From NCBI GenBank assembly GCA_002731275.1, contig PCBK01000169.1:1-43245 (forward strand): DNA of 43,245 nt, written 5' to 3'. Numbering within the stretch: the stretch's first letter is position 1; each line of letters starts with the position of its first letter. A program made the position numbers and the translations under genes. The DNA comes from Deltaproteobacteria bacterium (lineage in GTDB: Bacteria > Myxococcota_C > UBA6777). The notes beneath the pieces were generated by a model that saw only the letters and a list, made by a program, of their open reading frames with translations, did not search any database and was not told where the DNA came from. Below are positions 17,078-25,072 of this stretch, piece by piece.

Positions 17078-18061
17078 ATGGGTGAAGCGATTCTCATCAC
17101 TTCTGGAAAAGGTGGTGTCGGGAAAACTACAGTGACTGCAAACCTCGGAATTGCTCTTGCACTTTCTGGCAAGCGTGTTGTCGTAATTGACGCTGACATC
17201 GGTTTGCGCAACCTCGACGTTGTCCTCGGACTCGAAAACCGTGTCGTCTACGACCTCGTCCACGTCATCGAAGGATACTGTAAACTCCGACAGGCATTGG
17301 TCAAAGACAAGCGACTCGAAAACTTCTATCTCCTACCGGCTGCTCAAACACGTGACAAATCTGCTGTTGACGCCAGCCAAATGCGCAAATTGATCAACGA
17401 AATCAAACAAAGCGCTGATTACGTCCTCGTCGACTGCCCCGCGGGTATCGAAGAAGGATTCAAAAACGCCATCGCAGGAACCGACCGCGCGCTCGTCGTC
17501 ACCACACCTGAGATGTCTGCCATCCGCGACGCTGACCGCATCATCGGCATGGTCGAAAGCTACGGACAGGTTGAGCTTGAGCCCAAACGCCAAAAGCTCA
17601 TGCAGCAACTTCAGTTCGTCAAAACTGAATTGCAAAACAAAGTCTACCAAATGCAGGCAGACCGCACCAACCAAGATCTCAAACTTCAAGTCCAACGCCT
17701 TGAGTTCCGTGCACAAGAGATCGAAAACCAATTGCGCAGCCTTCGCTACGACATCCAACTCATCCTCAACCGTTACAGAACAGCCATGGTCAAACGCGGT
17801 GAAATGATGAACCAGGAAGATGTTCAGGAGATCCTCAACATCCCATTCATTGGTGTCTTACCTGACAGCGAAGAGATCGTCACCTCGACAAACGCAGGAA
17901 AACCCATCTCCTTCAACGACCGCTCCATGCTTGGTAACTCTTTCAGAGCGATCAGCGAACGGGTACAGGGATTTGACGTTCCTCTCAGCGCACTTGACGA
18001 AGAAGTCGGATTTTTCTCGAAAATGAAACAATTTATGGGCATCGGGAGGATCGAAGCATGA
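17078..18061 (+). CDS. minD: Septum-site determining ATPase MinD with an internal coiled-coil insertion
   Basis: MinD is a membrane-cycling ATPase that positions the division site together with MinE. Seen: deviant Walker A GKGGVGKT (10-17, K11), IDADIGLRNLD (37-47), VLVDCPAGIE (116-125), TTPEMSAIRDADRIIG (142-157), VKRGEMM then DVQEILNIPFIGV, and a C-terminal amphipathic membrane-targeting helix (FFSKMKQFMG). It is 327 residues against about 270 usually. The excess is a Q/E/K/R-rich heptad-like segment at about 164-223 (coding 17567-17746), inserted just before the conserved LILNRYR strand. The frame is intact on both sides, so it is an insertion, not an error. ATG at 17078 is chosen over an upstream GTG at 17063, which overlaps the GAGGAT ribosome-binding site. 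It overlaps minE by ATGA. Confidence 0.92.
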   Translation: MGEAILITSGKGGVGKTTVTANLGIALALSGKRVVVIDADIGLRNLDVVLGLENRVVYDLVHVIEGYCKLRQALVKDKRLENFYLLPAAQTRDKSAVDASQMRKLINEIKQSADYVLVDCPAGIEEGFKNAIAGTDRALVVTTPEMSAIRDADRIIGMVESYGQVELEPKRQKLMQQLQFVKTELQNKVYQMQADRTNQDLKLQVQRLEFRAQEIENQLRSLRYDIQLILNRYRTAMVKRGEMMNQEDVQEILNIPFIGVLPDSEEIVTSTNAGKPISFNDRSMLGNSFRAISERVQGFDVPLSALDEEVGFFSKMKQFMGIGRIEA

Positions 18062-18372
18062 TTTTCTCTATCTTTAACTGGATCTTTACCAACAAAACCG
18101 AAGAAGACGATAAGTCCGGTTCGGTTGCCAAGCAACGTCTCCAGTTGCTCTTGGTACATGATCGAGTCCAACTGCCACCTCACCAGATGGAGGCGCTCAA
18201 ACGCGACCTCCTCGAAGTGGTCAAACGATACGTCGAGCTTGGTGGGAGCGACCTCGAAGTCAATCTCGAACAACTACCAGACTCCAGAAATATGGCGCTC
18301 GTCTCCAATATCCCCGTCAAACGCGTCCTCGACGCAAATGACGATGAGATTGAGATCTCAGCTCCATTCTAA
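18058..18372 (+). CDS. minE: MinE, topological specificity factor for cell division
   Basis: MinE stimulates the MinD ATPase and drives its pole-to-pole or gradient behaviour. The 104-residue protein starts with a hydrophobic amphipathic stretch (MIFSIFNWIF) that fits the membrane-binding N-terminus. It then shows the family core: AKQRLQLLLVHDR (the MinD-contact segment), LKRDLLEVVKRYVEL, and a C-terminal dimerisation region with VNLEQL and MALVSNIPV. The start ATG overlaps the minD stop (ATGA), implying translational coupling. It is slightly longer than the usual 80-90 residues, mostly at the N-terminal linker (TNKTEEDDKSGS). Confidence 0.9.
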   Translation: MIFSIFNWIFTNKTEEDDKSGSVAKQRLQLLLVHDRVQLPPHQMEALKRDLLEVVKRYVELGGSDLEVNLEQLPDSRNMALVSNIPVKRVLDANDDEIEISAPF

Positions 18373-18496
18373 ACGGTTCAACGCGCACGAAAGACACCTC
18401 CATCTTTCATTGACTGTCGGGTGCGTTGACTCCTTTGTTTTGTCGATATGCACAGAGCTTGCTCTTGTGTGAGTGGTGAGAAAAGAATGTTCGATG

Positions 18497-18529
18497 AAAA
18501 GGCCATCTCCTCCTGATGGCCTTTTTTTT
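18497..18529 (+). terminator. Rho-independent terminator after minE
   Basis: AAGGCCATC at 18499-18507 pairs perfectly with GATGGCCTT at 18515-18523 across a 7-base loop and runs into eight T's (18522-18529). A's before the stem let it extend. Read on the minus strand it has only four T's, but it could also help end the convergent dusA transcript. Confidence 0.85.
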
Positions 18530-18551
18530 ATCCCCATATCTACAAACCAGC

Positions 18552-19616
18552 TTAAAACCCCATTTCATCAAGCACATCGAGCATCAGCTTTGGATCTCTC
18601 GACTGTTGTTTGGCCTTCTCACTCAGTGAACGCCGCCAATACCTCGCCCCTCGTTGACCTCGAAACAACCCCAGCATATGGCGCGTAATCCGAATAATCG
18701 GCAGTTGTTTATCCGCGTTGTCTCGTTCGATATAAGGCACCATCGCCTCTACAACATCTCTGCGCGTGACCTTGTTTTCGCCTTCTCCAAAGAACAACTC
18801 GTCCACTTTCGCAAACATAAAGGGATCTTCATACGCAGCTCGCCCCAACATCACCGCGTCAACTCTGTCCAGGTGCCCTTGCATCTGATCATACGTCTTG
18901 ATCCCACCATTGATCTCGATACAAAGCTCCGGAAATTGTTCTTTAAGTGCGTAGACATCTTCATATCGCAGTGGCGGAATCGTCCGATTCTGCTTTGGGT
19001 TGAGCCCCCCAAGGATCGCAATACGTGCGTGGACCGTGAATCGATCACACTCTGTCGGCGCGACGCGCTCGACAAAGTTCAATAGATCTTCGTACTTGTC
19101 GAGTGAATCGATCCCAATACGGTGCTTTACAGTCACAGGGATCTTCACACGTGATCGCATCGCCTCAACACACTCAGCGACCAGATCAGGTTGCGCCATC
19201 AAACAAGCACCAAATCTCCCCTCTTGTACACGAGAGCTCGGACAGCCGACATTTAAGTCGATCTCGTCGTATCCCCAATCTTCACAGATCACAGCCGCCT
19301 TTGCCAAAACATCAGGATCACTCCCACCCAATTGGACCGCGATGGGATGTTCGATCGGCTGAAAATCCAAAAGCATCTGTTTGTCACCTCTGATGATCGC
19401 TTCAGCAGCGATCATCTCGGTGTACAAAAGAGTCTTCTTTGTGATCAGACGCATCATGTACCTGTAGTGACGATCCGTCCAGTCCATCATCGGCGCGATA
19501 CTCACGGGATAGTTTTTCGCCCTGCCCTTGTAACCTTCAGGCATCCGATAGATATCCTCTGGTGTCACCACTTCATTCACCGACGATGCTCTCTTCTCTT
19601 CGTGTGTTTGGTTCAT
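18552..19616 (-). CDS. dusA: tRNA-dihydrouridine synthase DusA
   Basis: DusA is an FMN enzyme that reduces U20/U20a in the tRNA D-loop. Diagnostic segments: APMMDWTDRHYRYMMR (41-56), VQLGGSDPD (94-102), DEIDLNVGCPSSRVQ (117-131) with the catalytic Cys at 125, the VKHRIGID block, VHARIAILGGLNPKQNR, IEINGGI and VMLGRAAYEDP. The MMDWTDRH and GLNPKQNR signatures separate DusA from DusB and DusC. Length 354 is normal, with an N-terminal extension of about 35 residues. It is the last gene of a same-strand run from 22348, 88 bp after thiS, so it may have its own promoter. Confidence 0.93.
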   Translation of the reverse strand: MNQTHEEKRASSVNEVVTPEDIYRMPEGYKGRAKNYPVSIAPMMDWTDRHYRYMMRLITKKTLLYTEMIAAEAIIRGDKQMLLDFQPIEHPIAVQLGGSDPDVLAKAAVICEDWGYDEIDLNVGCPSSRVQEGRFGACLMAQPDLVAECVEAMRSRVKIPVTVKHRIGIDSLDKYEDLLNFVERVAPTECDRFTVHARIAILGGLNPKQNRTIPPLRYEDVYALKEQFPELCIEINGGIKTYDQMQGHLDRVDAVMLGRAAYEDPFMFAKVDELFFGEGENKVTRRDVVEAMVPYIERDNADKQLPIIRITRHMLGLFRGQRGARYWRRSLSEKAKQQSRDPKLMLDVLDEMGF

Positions 19617-19704
19617 TTTGCTCGTATCAAATTAACGTTCAATAGGTTTACATAATATTTCATGTGTTGGTTTATGAGAGGAGGTATTGAGTCGCTTATG
19701 TGAC

Positions 19705-19908
19705 TCAACCCCCACCAACCATTCTGACGATCTCAATTCGATCACCCGATTCGATCGGTGTCTTCTCGTGCTCTGCTTTTGGGATCACCTGGCCATTCTT
19801 GGCCACTGCGATACGCATGGCGGTGATCTCAAGTTCACTCACCAGCGCTGCGATATCACTTGCTTGTGTTGAACGCGGCTCACCGTTGATCGTGACTTCA
19901 ATGTTCAT
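19705..19908 (-). CDS. thiS: Thiamine biosynthesis sulfur carrier ThiS
   Basis: ThiS is a ubiquitin-fold protein that carries sulfur as a C-terminal thiocarboxylate to ThiG for thiazole formation. The 67-residue product begins MNIEVTINGEP, has the central DIAALVSELEI helix region and ends MVGGG, giving the required Gly-Gly tail. An AGGA site precedes the ATG. The ThiF adenylyltransferase and a glycine or tyrosine oxidase (ThiO/ThiH) needed to complete the pathway are not in this window. Confidence 0.92.
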   Translation of the reverse strand: MNIEVTINGEPRSTQASDIAALVSELEITAMRIAVAKNGQVIPKAEHEKTPIESGDRIEIVRMVGGG

Positions 19909-19940
19909 GTTCGTGATTTCCTTTCAGTATGACTTACTCA

Positions 19941-20573
19941 TCAGGAGACTTTCGCCCTGTCCAATATCGATAAAAGTTCTCTGGATGTTTGCTCTGGAGC
20001 CTCCGACTGCATGATCGCCCCAATCATAGAGACTCCATGTGCACCAGCCTGGACGACTTCTTCCAGATTATACTGGTTGATCCCACCAACAGCCATCACA
20101 GGAAGCTCAACACGCAACGTCACCTCTCTGACAAAATGCGCCCCCGTCCCAGGATGACCGGGTTTACAATCTGTCGGATAAATCGTTCCAAGTTGTATGT
20201 ACTGGATCGGTTGTTGCTCCACAGCGATCGCGTCTTCTGCGCTGTGCACAGAGCAACCGATGATCGCCTCTGGGCCGAGTAGTGCCCTCGCTTCATGAGC
20301 AGAGAGCCCTGTCTCAGGAAGATGAACACCATCGGCGCCTACAGCCATAGCGACATCGATTCGCTCGTTGATCACCAGCAGGATATCATCAGGCAAGCGC
20401 TGTTTGAGCGCCCTCGCCTGCTCAAACAGCGCACGCGCTGATGCTCTCTTGTCACGCAATTGAACCCACCGCACACCACCTTGTACTGCACGCTGTATCG
20501 TCTCTTCGAATGGTAAGTGGTGTCTTTGGGGATCTGTGATCAAGCAGAGAGGAGGGAGTGTGGAAGGATACAT
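19941..20573 (-). CDS. ThiE/TenI-family protein (thiamine phosphate synthase or thiazole tautomerase)
   Basis: A 210-residue TIM-barrel protein. Segments seen: CLITDP, GGVRWVQLRDK, LLVINERIDVAMAVGADGVHLPE, GCSVHSAEDA, QLGTIYPTDCKPGHPGTG and VMAVGGIN. ThiE joins the thiazole and pyrimidine moieties of thiamine phosphate; TenI tautomerises the thiazole product of ThiG. The QLRDK, VHL and GGI blocks are shared by both. GCSVHS and PTDCK lean toward TenI, but the TenI catalytic His before the VFETDCK block appears as Thr here (GTIYPTDCK), so the assignment stays open. The ATG overlaps the thiG stop by one base (TAATG), so the two are translationally coupled. Confidence 0.75.
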   Translation of the reverse strand: MYPSTLPPLCLITDPQRHHLPFEETIQRAVQGGVRWVQLRDKRASARALFEQARALKQRLPDDILLVINERIDVAMAVGADGVHLPETGLSAHEARALLGPEAIIGCSVHSAEDAIAVEQQPIQYIQLGTIYPTDCKPGHPGTGAHFVREVTLRVELPVMAVGGINQYNLEEVVQAGAHGVSMIGAIMQSEAPEQTSRELLSILDRAKVS

Positions 20574-21355
20574 TATTTCGCGGAGGGCACACCCTCAAGG
20601 GGGCTGCTTGCAGAAGCATATCGCTTTTTGGGGATACGACCGGACAAGTAGGCGTGACGTCCAGCTTCGACACCTAAGGCAAACGCTTTGGCCATCACAG
20701 ATGGTTGCTCCGCTTTTGCGATCGCGGTGTTGACGAGGACAGCGTCCGCACCAACTTCAAGCGCAAGAGATGCGTCAGAAGGAGCACCCAGTCCTGCGTC
20801 TACGATCACGGGAACGTCGACATTTTCAATGATGATCTTGACCTCTTCCAAGGTCAAAATCCCCTGGCCAGAGCCGATCGCCGAACCAAGTGGCATGACT
20901 GTCGCACAACCGAGATCAGCCAACCGAACAGCGAGCAGAGGATCTGCATAAATATAGGGAAGAACGACGAAACCGTCATCGATCAATTGCTTCGCAGCTT
21001 CGAGTGTGCCCACCGGATCAGGGAGCAAGTACTTGGGATCAGGGATGACTTCCAACTTGACCCAATTGGAGCCCGTCAATTCACGCCCCATACGAGCTGT
21101 AAACAACGCCTCTTCAACGGTCTTACATCCGGCTGTGTTAGGCAACACAGTGTATCGATCCCAGTCGATATAATCCAGCTCTGTCGGCTTGTCCGGGTTA
21201 TCCAGATCAAGTCTCCTGATGGCGACGGTCACGATCTCGGCACCAGAAGCGTCGAGCGCTGCGACAGTCTCTTCGGGGCTATTGTATTTTCCTGTCCCAA
21301 CCATCAGGCGAGAACGAAACGATTTTCCAGCGATCACCAATGCATCTTCAGACAT
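20573..21355 (-). CDS. thiG: Thiazole synthase ThiG
   Basis: ThiG condenses 1-deoxy-xylulose-5-phosphate, dehydroglycine and ThiS-bound sulfur to the thiazole phosphate. The 260-residue sequence shows LMVGTGKY (17-24), the VTVAIRR strand, LPNTAGCKTVEEA, WVKLEVIPDPKYLLPD with the Schiff-base lysine at about K100, VLPYIYADP, MPLGSAIGSGQG, VIVDAGLGAPSDA and GADAVLVNTAIAKA. All family blocks are intact and the length is normal. GGAGAG precedes the ATG at 21355. It lies 42 bp after the glutaredoxin gene and overlaps the ThiE/TenI gene. Confidence 0.95.
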   Translation of the reverse strand: MSEDALVIAGKSFRSRLMVGTGKYNSPEETVAALDASGAEIVTVAIRRLDLDNPDKPTELDYIDWDRYTVLPNTAGCKTVEEALFTARMGRELTGSNWVKLEVIPDPKYLLPDPVGTLEAAKQLIDDGFVVLPYIYADPLLAVRLADLGCATVMPLGSAIGSGQGILTLEEVKIIIENVDVPVIVDAGLGAPSDASLALEVGADAVLVNTAIAKAEQPSVMAKAFALGVEAGRHAYLSGRIPKKRYASASSPLEGVPSAK

Positions 21356-21397
21356 ACTCTCTCCTGATCAAATGAAAGGCACCCGAGTGATGAGAAC

Positions 21398-21712
21398 TTA
21401 CGCGACAGTCTTGAGCAGCTCGTGCAGCTCACCAGACTCGTACATCTCGATCATGATGTCAGACCCACCAACAAACTCACCGTTGACGTACAACTGTGGA
21501 ATCGTCGGCCAGTTAGAGTACACTTTGATCCCTTGACGCAGCTCTGGATCTTCGAGGATGTTGTACGTGTCAAACTTTTCGACACCACACAATTGAAGGA
21601 CCTGTACAGCCCGCGCAGAGAAACCACATTGTGGAAAGGATGGATCACCTTTCATGTACAGTACAACAGGCGTCTTCGTGACTTGTTCTTTGATTCGATC
21701 AGAGATATTCAT
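21398..21712 (-). CDS. grxD: CGFS monothiol glutaredoxin (Grx4/GrxD type)
   Basis: CGFS glutaredoxins bind a glutathione-coordinated [2Fe-2S] cluster and deliver or sense Fe-S clusters, often with BolA partners. The 104-residue protein has VVLYMKGDPSFPQCGFS (16-32, active Cys29), then the WPTIPQLYVNGEFVGGSDI block for glutathione binding. Length is normal for the single-domain type. GGAG precedes the ATG. The gene immediately upstream (25 bp) encodes BolA, its known partner. Confidence 0.95.
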   Translation of the reverse strand: MNISDRIKEQVTKTPVVLYMKGDPSFPQCGFSARAVQVLQLCGVEKFDTYNILEDPELRQGIKVYSNWPTIPQLYVNGEFVGGSDIMIEMYESGELHELLKTVA

Positions 21713-21736
21713 TGTATGCTCCTTTGTTTGGCCTGT

Positions 21737-21997
21737 TTATTCGCCCAAACCGTATTGTTGTTTTGCAGTCTCCCACTTCTCGGGAGTAAATGTCTTCATT
21801 GAGAGCGCGTGGATCTCTTCACGCATTCGATCACCGAGCGCACCGTACACAAGCTGGTGTTGTTGCACGCGGTTTTTGCCGACAAATTGCTCGCTGACGA
21901 TGATCGCTTCGAAGTGATGACCATCACCAACGACTTTGATGAACGCACAAGGCAACCCATCCTCGATATACTTCTGAACGTCTGATGGTTCAACCAT
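21737..21997 (-). CDS. BolA-family protein
   Basis: BolA proteins form [2Fe-2S]-bridged heterodimers with CGFS glutaredoxins. The 86-residue product has the BolA fold pattern: IEDGLPCAFIKVVGDGHHFEAIIVS, then QHQLVYGALGDRM, then IHALSMKTFTPEKW. GGAGAG precedes the ATG. It is directly followed by the grxD gene, matching the well-known pairing. BolA versus IbaG subtype is not decided; the short length and PCAFIKVVGDGHHF are closer to the IbaG/YrbA type. Confidence 0.9.
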   Translation of the reverse strand: MVEPSDVQKYIEDGLPCAFIKVVGDGHHFEAIIVSEQFVGKNRVQQHQLVYGALGDRMREEIHALSMKTFTPEKWETAKQQYGLGE

Positions 21998-22027
21998 CTC
22001 GTCTCTCCTTCTATGGTTATCACTCCC

Positions 22028-22348
22028 TCAATATCGGGGAACTTCTGAATCCACTTCGCAAGACCACGCGTCGATACCACCCTCAAGGTTCTCCACTGAC
22101 GGAAAATCCAATTGCTGTAGAATCTGCGTCGCCATCATACTCCTGATACCCGAGTGACAATACACGATGATCGTCTTGTCACGAACATCCTGTAATTCAT
22201 CGACACGCTCGTACAGGTCGTGAAGTGGGATAAAACGAGATGGTTCGATCAATGCGAACTCACGCTCCGGTGGATTTCGCACATCCAACAACACAAAATC
22301 ATCATGTTCCTGCCTCATTTTGTGGGCAAGTTCAACTACTTCCATCAT
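22028..22348 (-). CDS. Single-domain rhodanese-like protein
   Basis: A 106-residue rhodanese domain: VLLDVRNPPERE, then IVYCHSGIRSMMA with active-site Cys64 and a six-residue loop, then NLEGGIDAW. Such proteins carry sulfane sulfur as a Cys persulfide. Two consecutive ATG codons (22348 and 22345) follow GGGAGTG; the first is used here. It heads the minus-strand cluster BolA, glutaredoxin, thiG, thiE/tenI, thiS. A role in feeding sulfur to ThiS or to Fe-S assembly is plausible from context but not shown. Confidence 0.9.
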   Translation of the reverse strand: MMEVVELAHKMRQEHDDFVLLDVRNPPEREFALIEPSRFIPLHDLYERVDELQDVRDKTIIVYCHSGIRSMMATQILQQLDFPSVENLEGGIDAWSCEVDSEVPRY

Positions 22349-22605
22349 TCACTCCCTGACGTATCCGACACACTTCCGGGTTCTGTTCATTGGACACCCT
22401 TGATAGACATCCGCAGCAAGAGATAACCCTCATCGCACGAAAGATCAAGTTGCCTGTCACAAATAACCTACCATTAAAGTATGAAACATGCACACAAGGC
22501 GGCTGAAAAAACGACCCCACGAACCACCCGCTTGCTTTCCCAAACAGACTATGAGAGGATACAGCACCATGAAGTTATTGATCATTATAATAGGTAGAAG
22601 CCGCT

Positions 22606-23829
22606 ATGCGTAGATGGTTTGTCTTGCTCCTTTTTGTTGCCTTCCAAGGAGGATGCCACCTGCTGTATGTCCCTCCCGCTCCACTGTGCACAGGAACACA
22701 ATGCCCAACAAGCGACGCTGGCATACAAAGAGAGGTACAGACCACTTGTGGAGATAACATCTGCGACCTCGAAAGAGAGAGCTGCGCGAGCTGCCCCCAA
22801 GATTGCAAATGCCCGACAGGTTCATACTGCTCCCCCAACAAAGAGCTCTGCATCGTCTCATGTGGAGATGGAATCTGTTCAGATGATGACAACGAAAACT
22901 GTCGATCATGTCCAAAAGACTGTGCTTGCAAAACAGGCACACTCTGCACCACCACAGGTCTCTGCACGACGATCCAAAAAACGTGCGGAGACAAGATGTG
23001 TGATCAAAAAGTAGGCGAGAATTGCCTGACATGTCCAGTGGATTGTCCTTGTGTAACAGGAACATGTAACAATGGGACGTGCCTCGGCACACAACCCTGT
23101 GGAGATGGGAAATGTGATCCAGGCGTCGGCGAAAATTGTACGACGTGCCCAAAAGATTGCACCTGCCCAGTCGATCAGAAATGTGCTGTCGGTGTCTGCT
23201 CGAAGACATGTGGTGATCGTGTCTGCGACACCTCCATCGGCGAGAACTGTGCAAACTGCTATCAAGATTGCAGCTGCTCACAAGGATTGGGATGTTTGCC
23301 AAATGGACAATGTGCGCAGTGTCAATGTACAGCCACACAAAGGCGATGTAACGGCATATATGTCGAAAGTTGCTCACCAGACTGCCAAACCTGGAACCAG
23401 ATTCAACAATGTACAAAGAGCCAATACTGCGCGCTCGGAACGTGTAAAAACCTCTGCGGGAATGGTGTCTGTGACAAGAAATCTGGCGAAAGCTGCACAA
23501 CCTGCCCAGTGGACTGTCCATGTAACGCAAAATTTATCTGCGAAAAGGGGATCTGTATCGCGTCCTCGACGTGTGGCAATGGTGTCTGTGACGCCAATGA
23601 AAATTGCGACACGTGTGCAAGTGATTGTCTATGCAAACAAACAGCGTACTGCTCAAAAGGTCTGTGCACCAAATGTCCCAAATGCACCCCCGGCACCTAT
23701 CAATGTATATCTCTCTTTCCCCATCCTTTTGTGGAGCTTTCCAAGTGTGAATGTGACAAGTGGACCTATCTCACAACTTGCAAACTCCCCTTCGAATCGT
23801 GCAATGAAAAATTGGGCAAGTGTGAATAA
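22606..23829 (+). CDS. Cys-rich repeat lipoprotein
   Basis: The 407-residue protein has a lipoprotein signal (LLLFVAFQGGC, Cys17). It is then almost wholly made of Cys-rich units of about 35-40 residues with the pattern CGDGxCD, GENCxxCPxDC, C, and a closing CxxGxC. Seven clear units and one degenerate unit (around the QCQCTATQRRC segment) are visible, followed by a different C-terminal Cys-containing tail. The regular Cys spacing implies disulfide-stabilised small domains on the cell surface or in the periplasm. Function is unknown; I know such repeats mainly from large-genome deltaproteobacteria. It converges on the next gene with 8 bp between stops. Confidence 0.75.
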   Translation: MRRWFVLLLFVAFQGGCHLLYVPPAPLCTGTQCPTSDAGIQREVQTTCGDNICDLERESCASCPQDCKCPTGSYCSPNKELCIVSCGDGICSDDDNENCRSCPKDCACKTGTLCTTTGLCTTIQKTCGDKMCDQKVGENCLTCPVDCPCVTGTCNNGTCLGTQPCGDGKCDPGVGENCTTCPKDCTCPVDQKCAVGVCSKTCGDRVCDTSIGENCANCYQDCSCSQGLGCLPNGQCAQCQCTATQRRCNGIYVESCSPDCQTWNQIQQCTKSQYCALGTCKNLCGNGVCDKKSGESCTTCPVDCPCNAKFICEKGICIASSTCGNGVCDANENCDTCASDCLCKQTAYCSKGLCTKCPKCTPGTYQCISLFPHPFVELSKCECDKWTYLTTCKLPFESCNEKLGKCE

Positions 23830-23837
23830 GGCCGCCT

Positions 23838-24884
23838 TTAATCTCCAGCGTACGCATCACCAAGCCACCGCAACACATTGTCCTTCCAGATCTGCGCCCG
23901 CTCTGTATCGTCGAGAATCCCCAACACGACAGCATCATCGAGCACCTGCCCAGGATGACAATCAGGGACGGACTCCATCTCACCGAGAGGATACGGATCA
24001 TCTAAACCCGCGACAATTTGGTCTGTACCGACGCGATGCTTGAGCAATTGAAGTGTGTAGGGATCGTGAACGAGTGTGTCGAAGAAGACATTCGGATGTC
24101 CCAGCGTCTCCTTGGGATGGGTGACACCCTCAAATAAATCAGGTCTCCCCTTGTATCCCTGCACACGTCGTCCGTAATTCGCCTGCCCCAACATACAACC
24201 GTGCGCAAAGCATGTCCGTATATTTGGAAACCGACGAGGCATATCATGCAAGCCAAATAAATGAAGTGTATCAGCTGTCTGTGCCATCATCCACACGAGA
24301 TGAAAGCGCCAAAATTGGTCCTTCAGCTGGATCATTTTGGGTGCATCATATGGATGGATCTCAACAGCAAGTCCGTAATGATCGGCGAGTTCAAAAAGAG
24401 GAAACACCTCAGGCGTGACAGTGGACGCCCACTGACCATCAGCCTGCATGTAATGCGTCGGCAAGCAGAGCAGCTTGAGTCCTAACGTCTCGACACACCG
24501 CTCGACTTCCTTCAGCGCGTCGTCCATGTGGAGAGGTTGCACGACAAAACCACACGTCAATTTGTCACCATGCTCAGCCTGAAGCTGCCCATGAAAGTCA
24601 TTCTGGAATCGAATGGTATCGCATGTATCGGAGACATCGTACCCATTACAGTATAGCTGTGAGAGCGTGATCATCACACCGTGATCAATTTGATTGCTCT
24701 CCATCCAGGAGAGTTTTTCGGACAAGAAAAAACTCGGATCCGTGATCGGTCGACGCCACTCACCTTGCCTCATAAAACCACGATCATCGTCTATCCAGAA
24801 CAACCTCTTTTTCTTCATAAACGATGGTATTTGTTCAGGTTCGGGCAATATATGACCATGCCCATTGATCCTTCGAGTGTGCAT
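23838..24884 (-). CDS. Amidohydrolase-family (de)carboxylase resembling ACMSD
   Basis: ACMSD decarboxylates 2-amino-3-carboxymuconate-6-semialdehyde in tryptophan/3-hydroxyanthranilate breakdown. In this 348-residue protein the metal and catalytic residues fall at the family places: H9 and H11 (NGHGHILPE), H177 (VEIHPYD), H228 (CFAHGC) and D295 in AGLDDPYPLGE, which echoes the ACMSD GTDYPFPLGE motif. Known ACMSD has H9, H11, H177, H228 and D294, a striking match. ATG at 24884 is preferred over 24902 because GAGG lies just before it. No other kynurenine-pathway gene is in the window, so a different substrate in the same family is possible. Confidence 0.75.
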   Translation of the reverse strand: MHTRRINGHGHILPEPEQIPSFMKKKRLFWIDDDRGFMRQGEWRRPITDPSFFLSEKLSWMESNQIDHGVMITLSQLYCNGYDVSDTCDTIRFQNDFHGQLQAEHGDKLTCGFVVQPLHMDDALKEVERCVETLGLKLLCLPTHYMQADGQWASTVTPEVFPLFELADHYGLAVEIHPYDAPKMIQLKDQFWRFHLVWMMAQTADTLHLFGLHDMPRRFPNIRTCFAHGCMLGQANYGRRVQGYKGRPDLFEGVTHPKETLGHPNVFFDTLVHDPYTLQLLKHRVGTDQIVAGLDDPYPLGEMESVPDCHPGQVLDDAVVLGILDDTERAQIWKDNVLRWLGDAYAGD

Positions 24885-24990
24885 ATCGGACCTCACTATC
24901 ATTAAAAAGATGTATGCTTTGTATGGGCCGGTAGCATATCACAAATGGACTCATCGAAGGAGTCCCAAACACAACCCAACGTGAAAAGAC

Positions 24991-25020
24991 TTGACGTTGA
25001 ATTGGCATTTTGGATACCTT
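24991..25020 (+). promoter_or_regulatory. Possible sigma70-type promoter for the porin gene
   Basis: TTGACG at 24991-24996 is a good -35. The -10 at 25015-25020 (TACCTT, 18 bp spacer) is poor. It lies in the 188-bp divergent gap between the ACMSD-like gene and the porin. Confidence 0.2.
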
Positions 25021-25072
25021 GCTCAGCGATGAAATGTATAAATCATGCACGTTCCAGTAGAGGAAGAAATAC

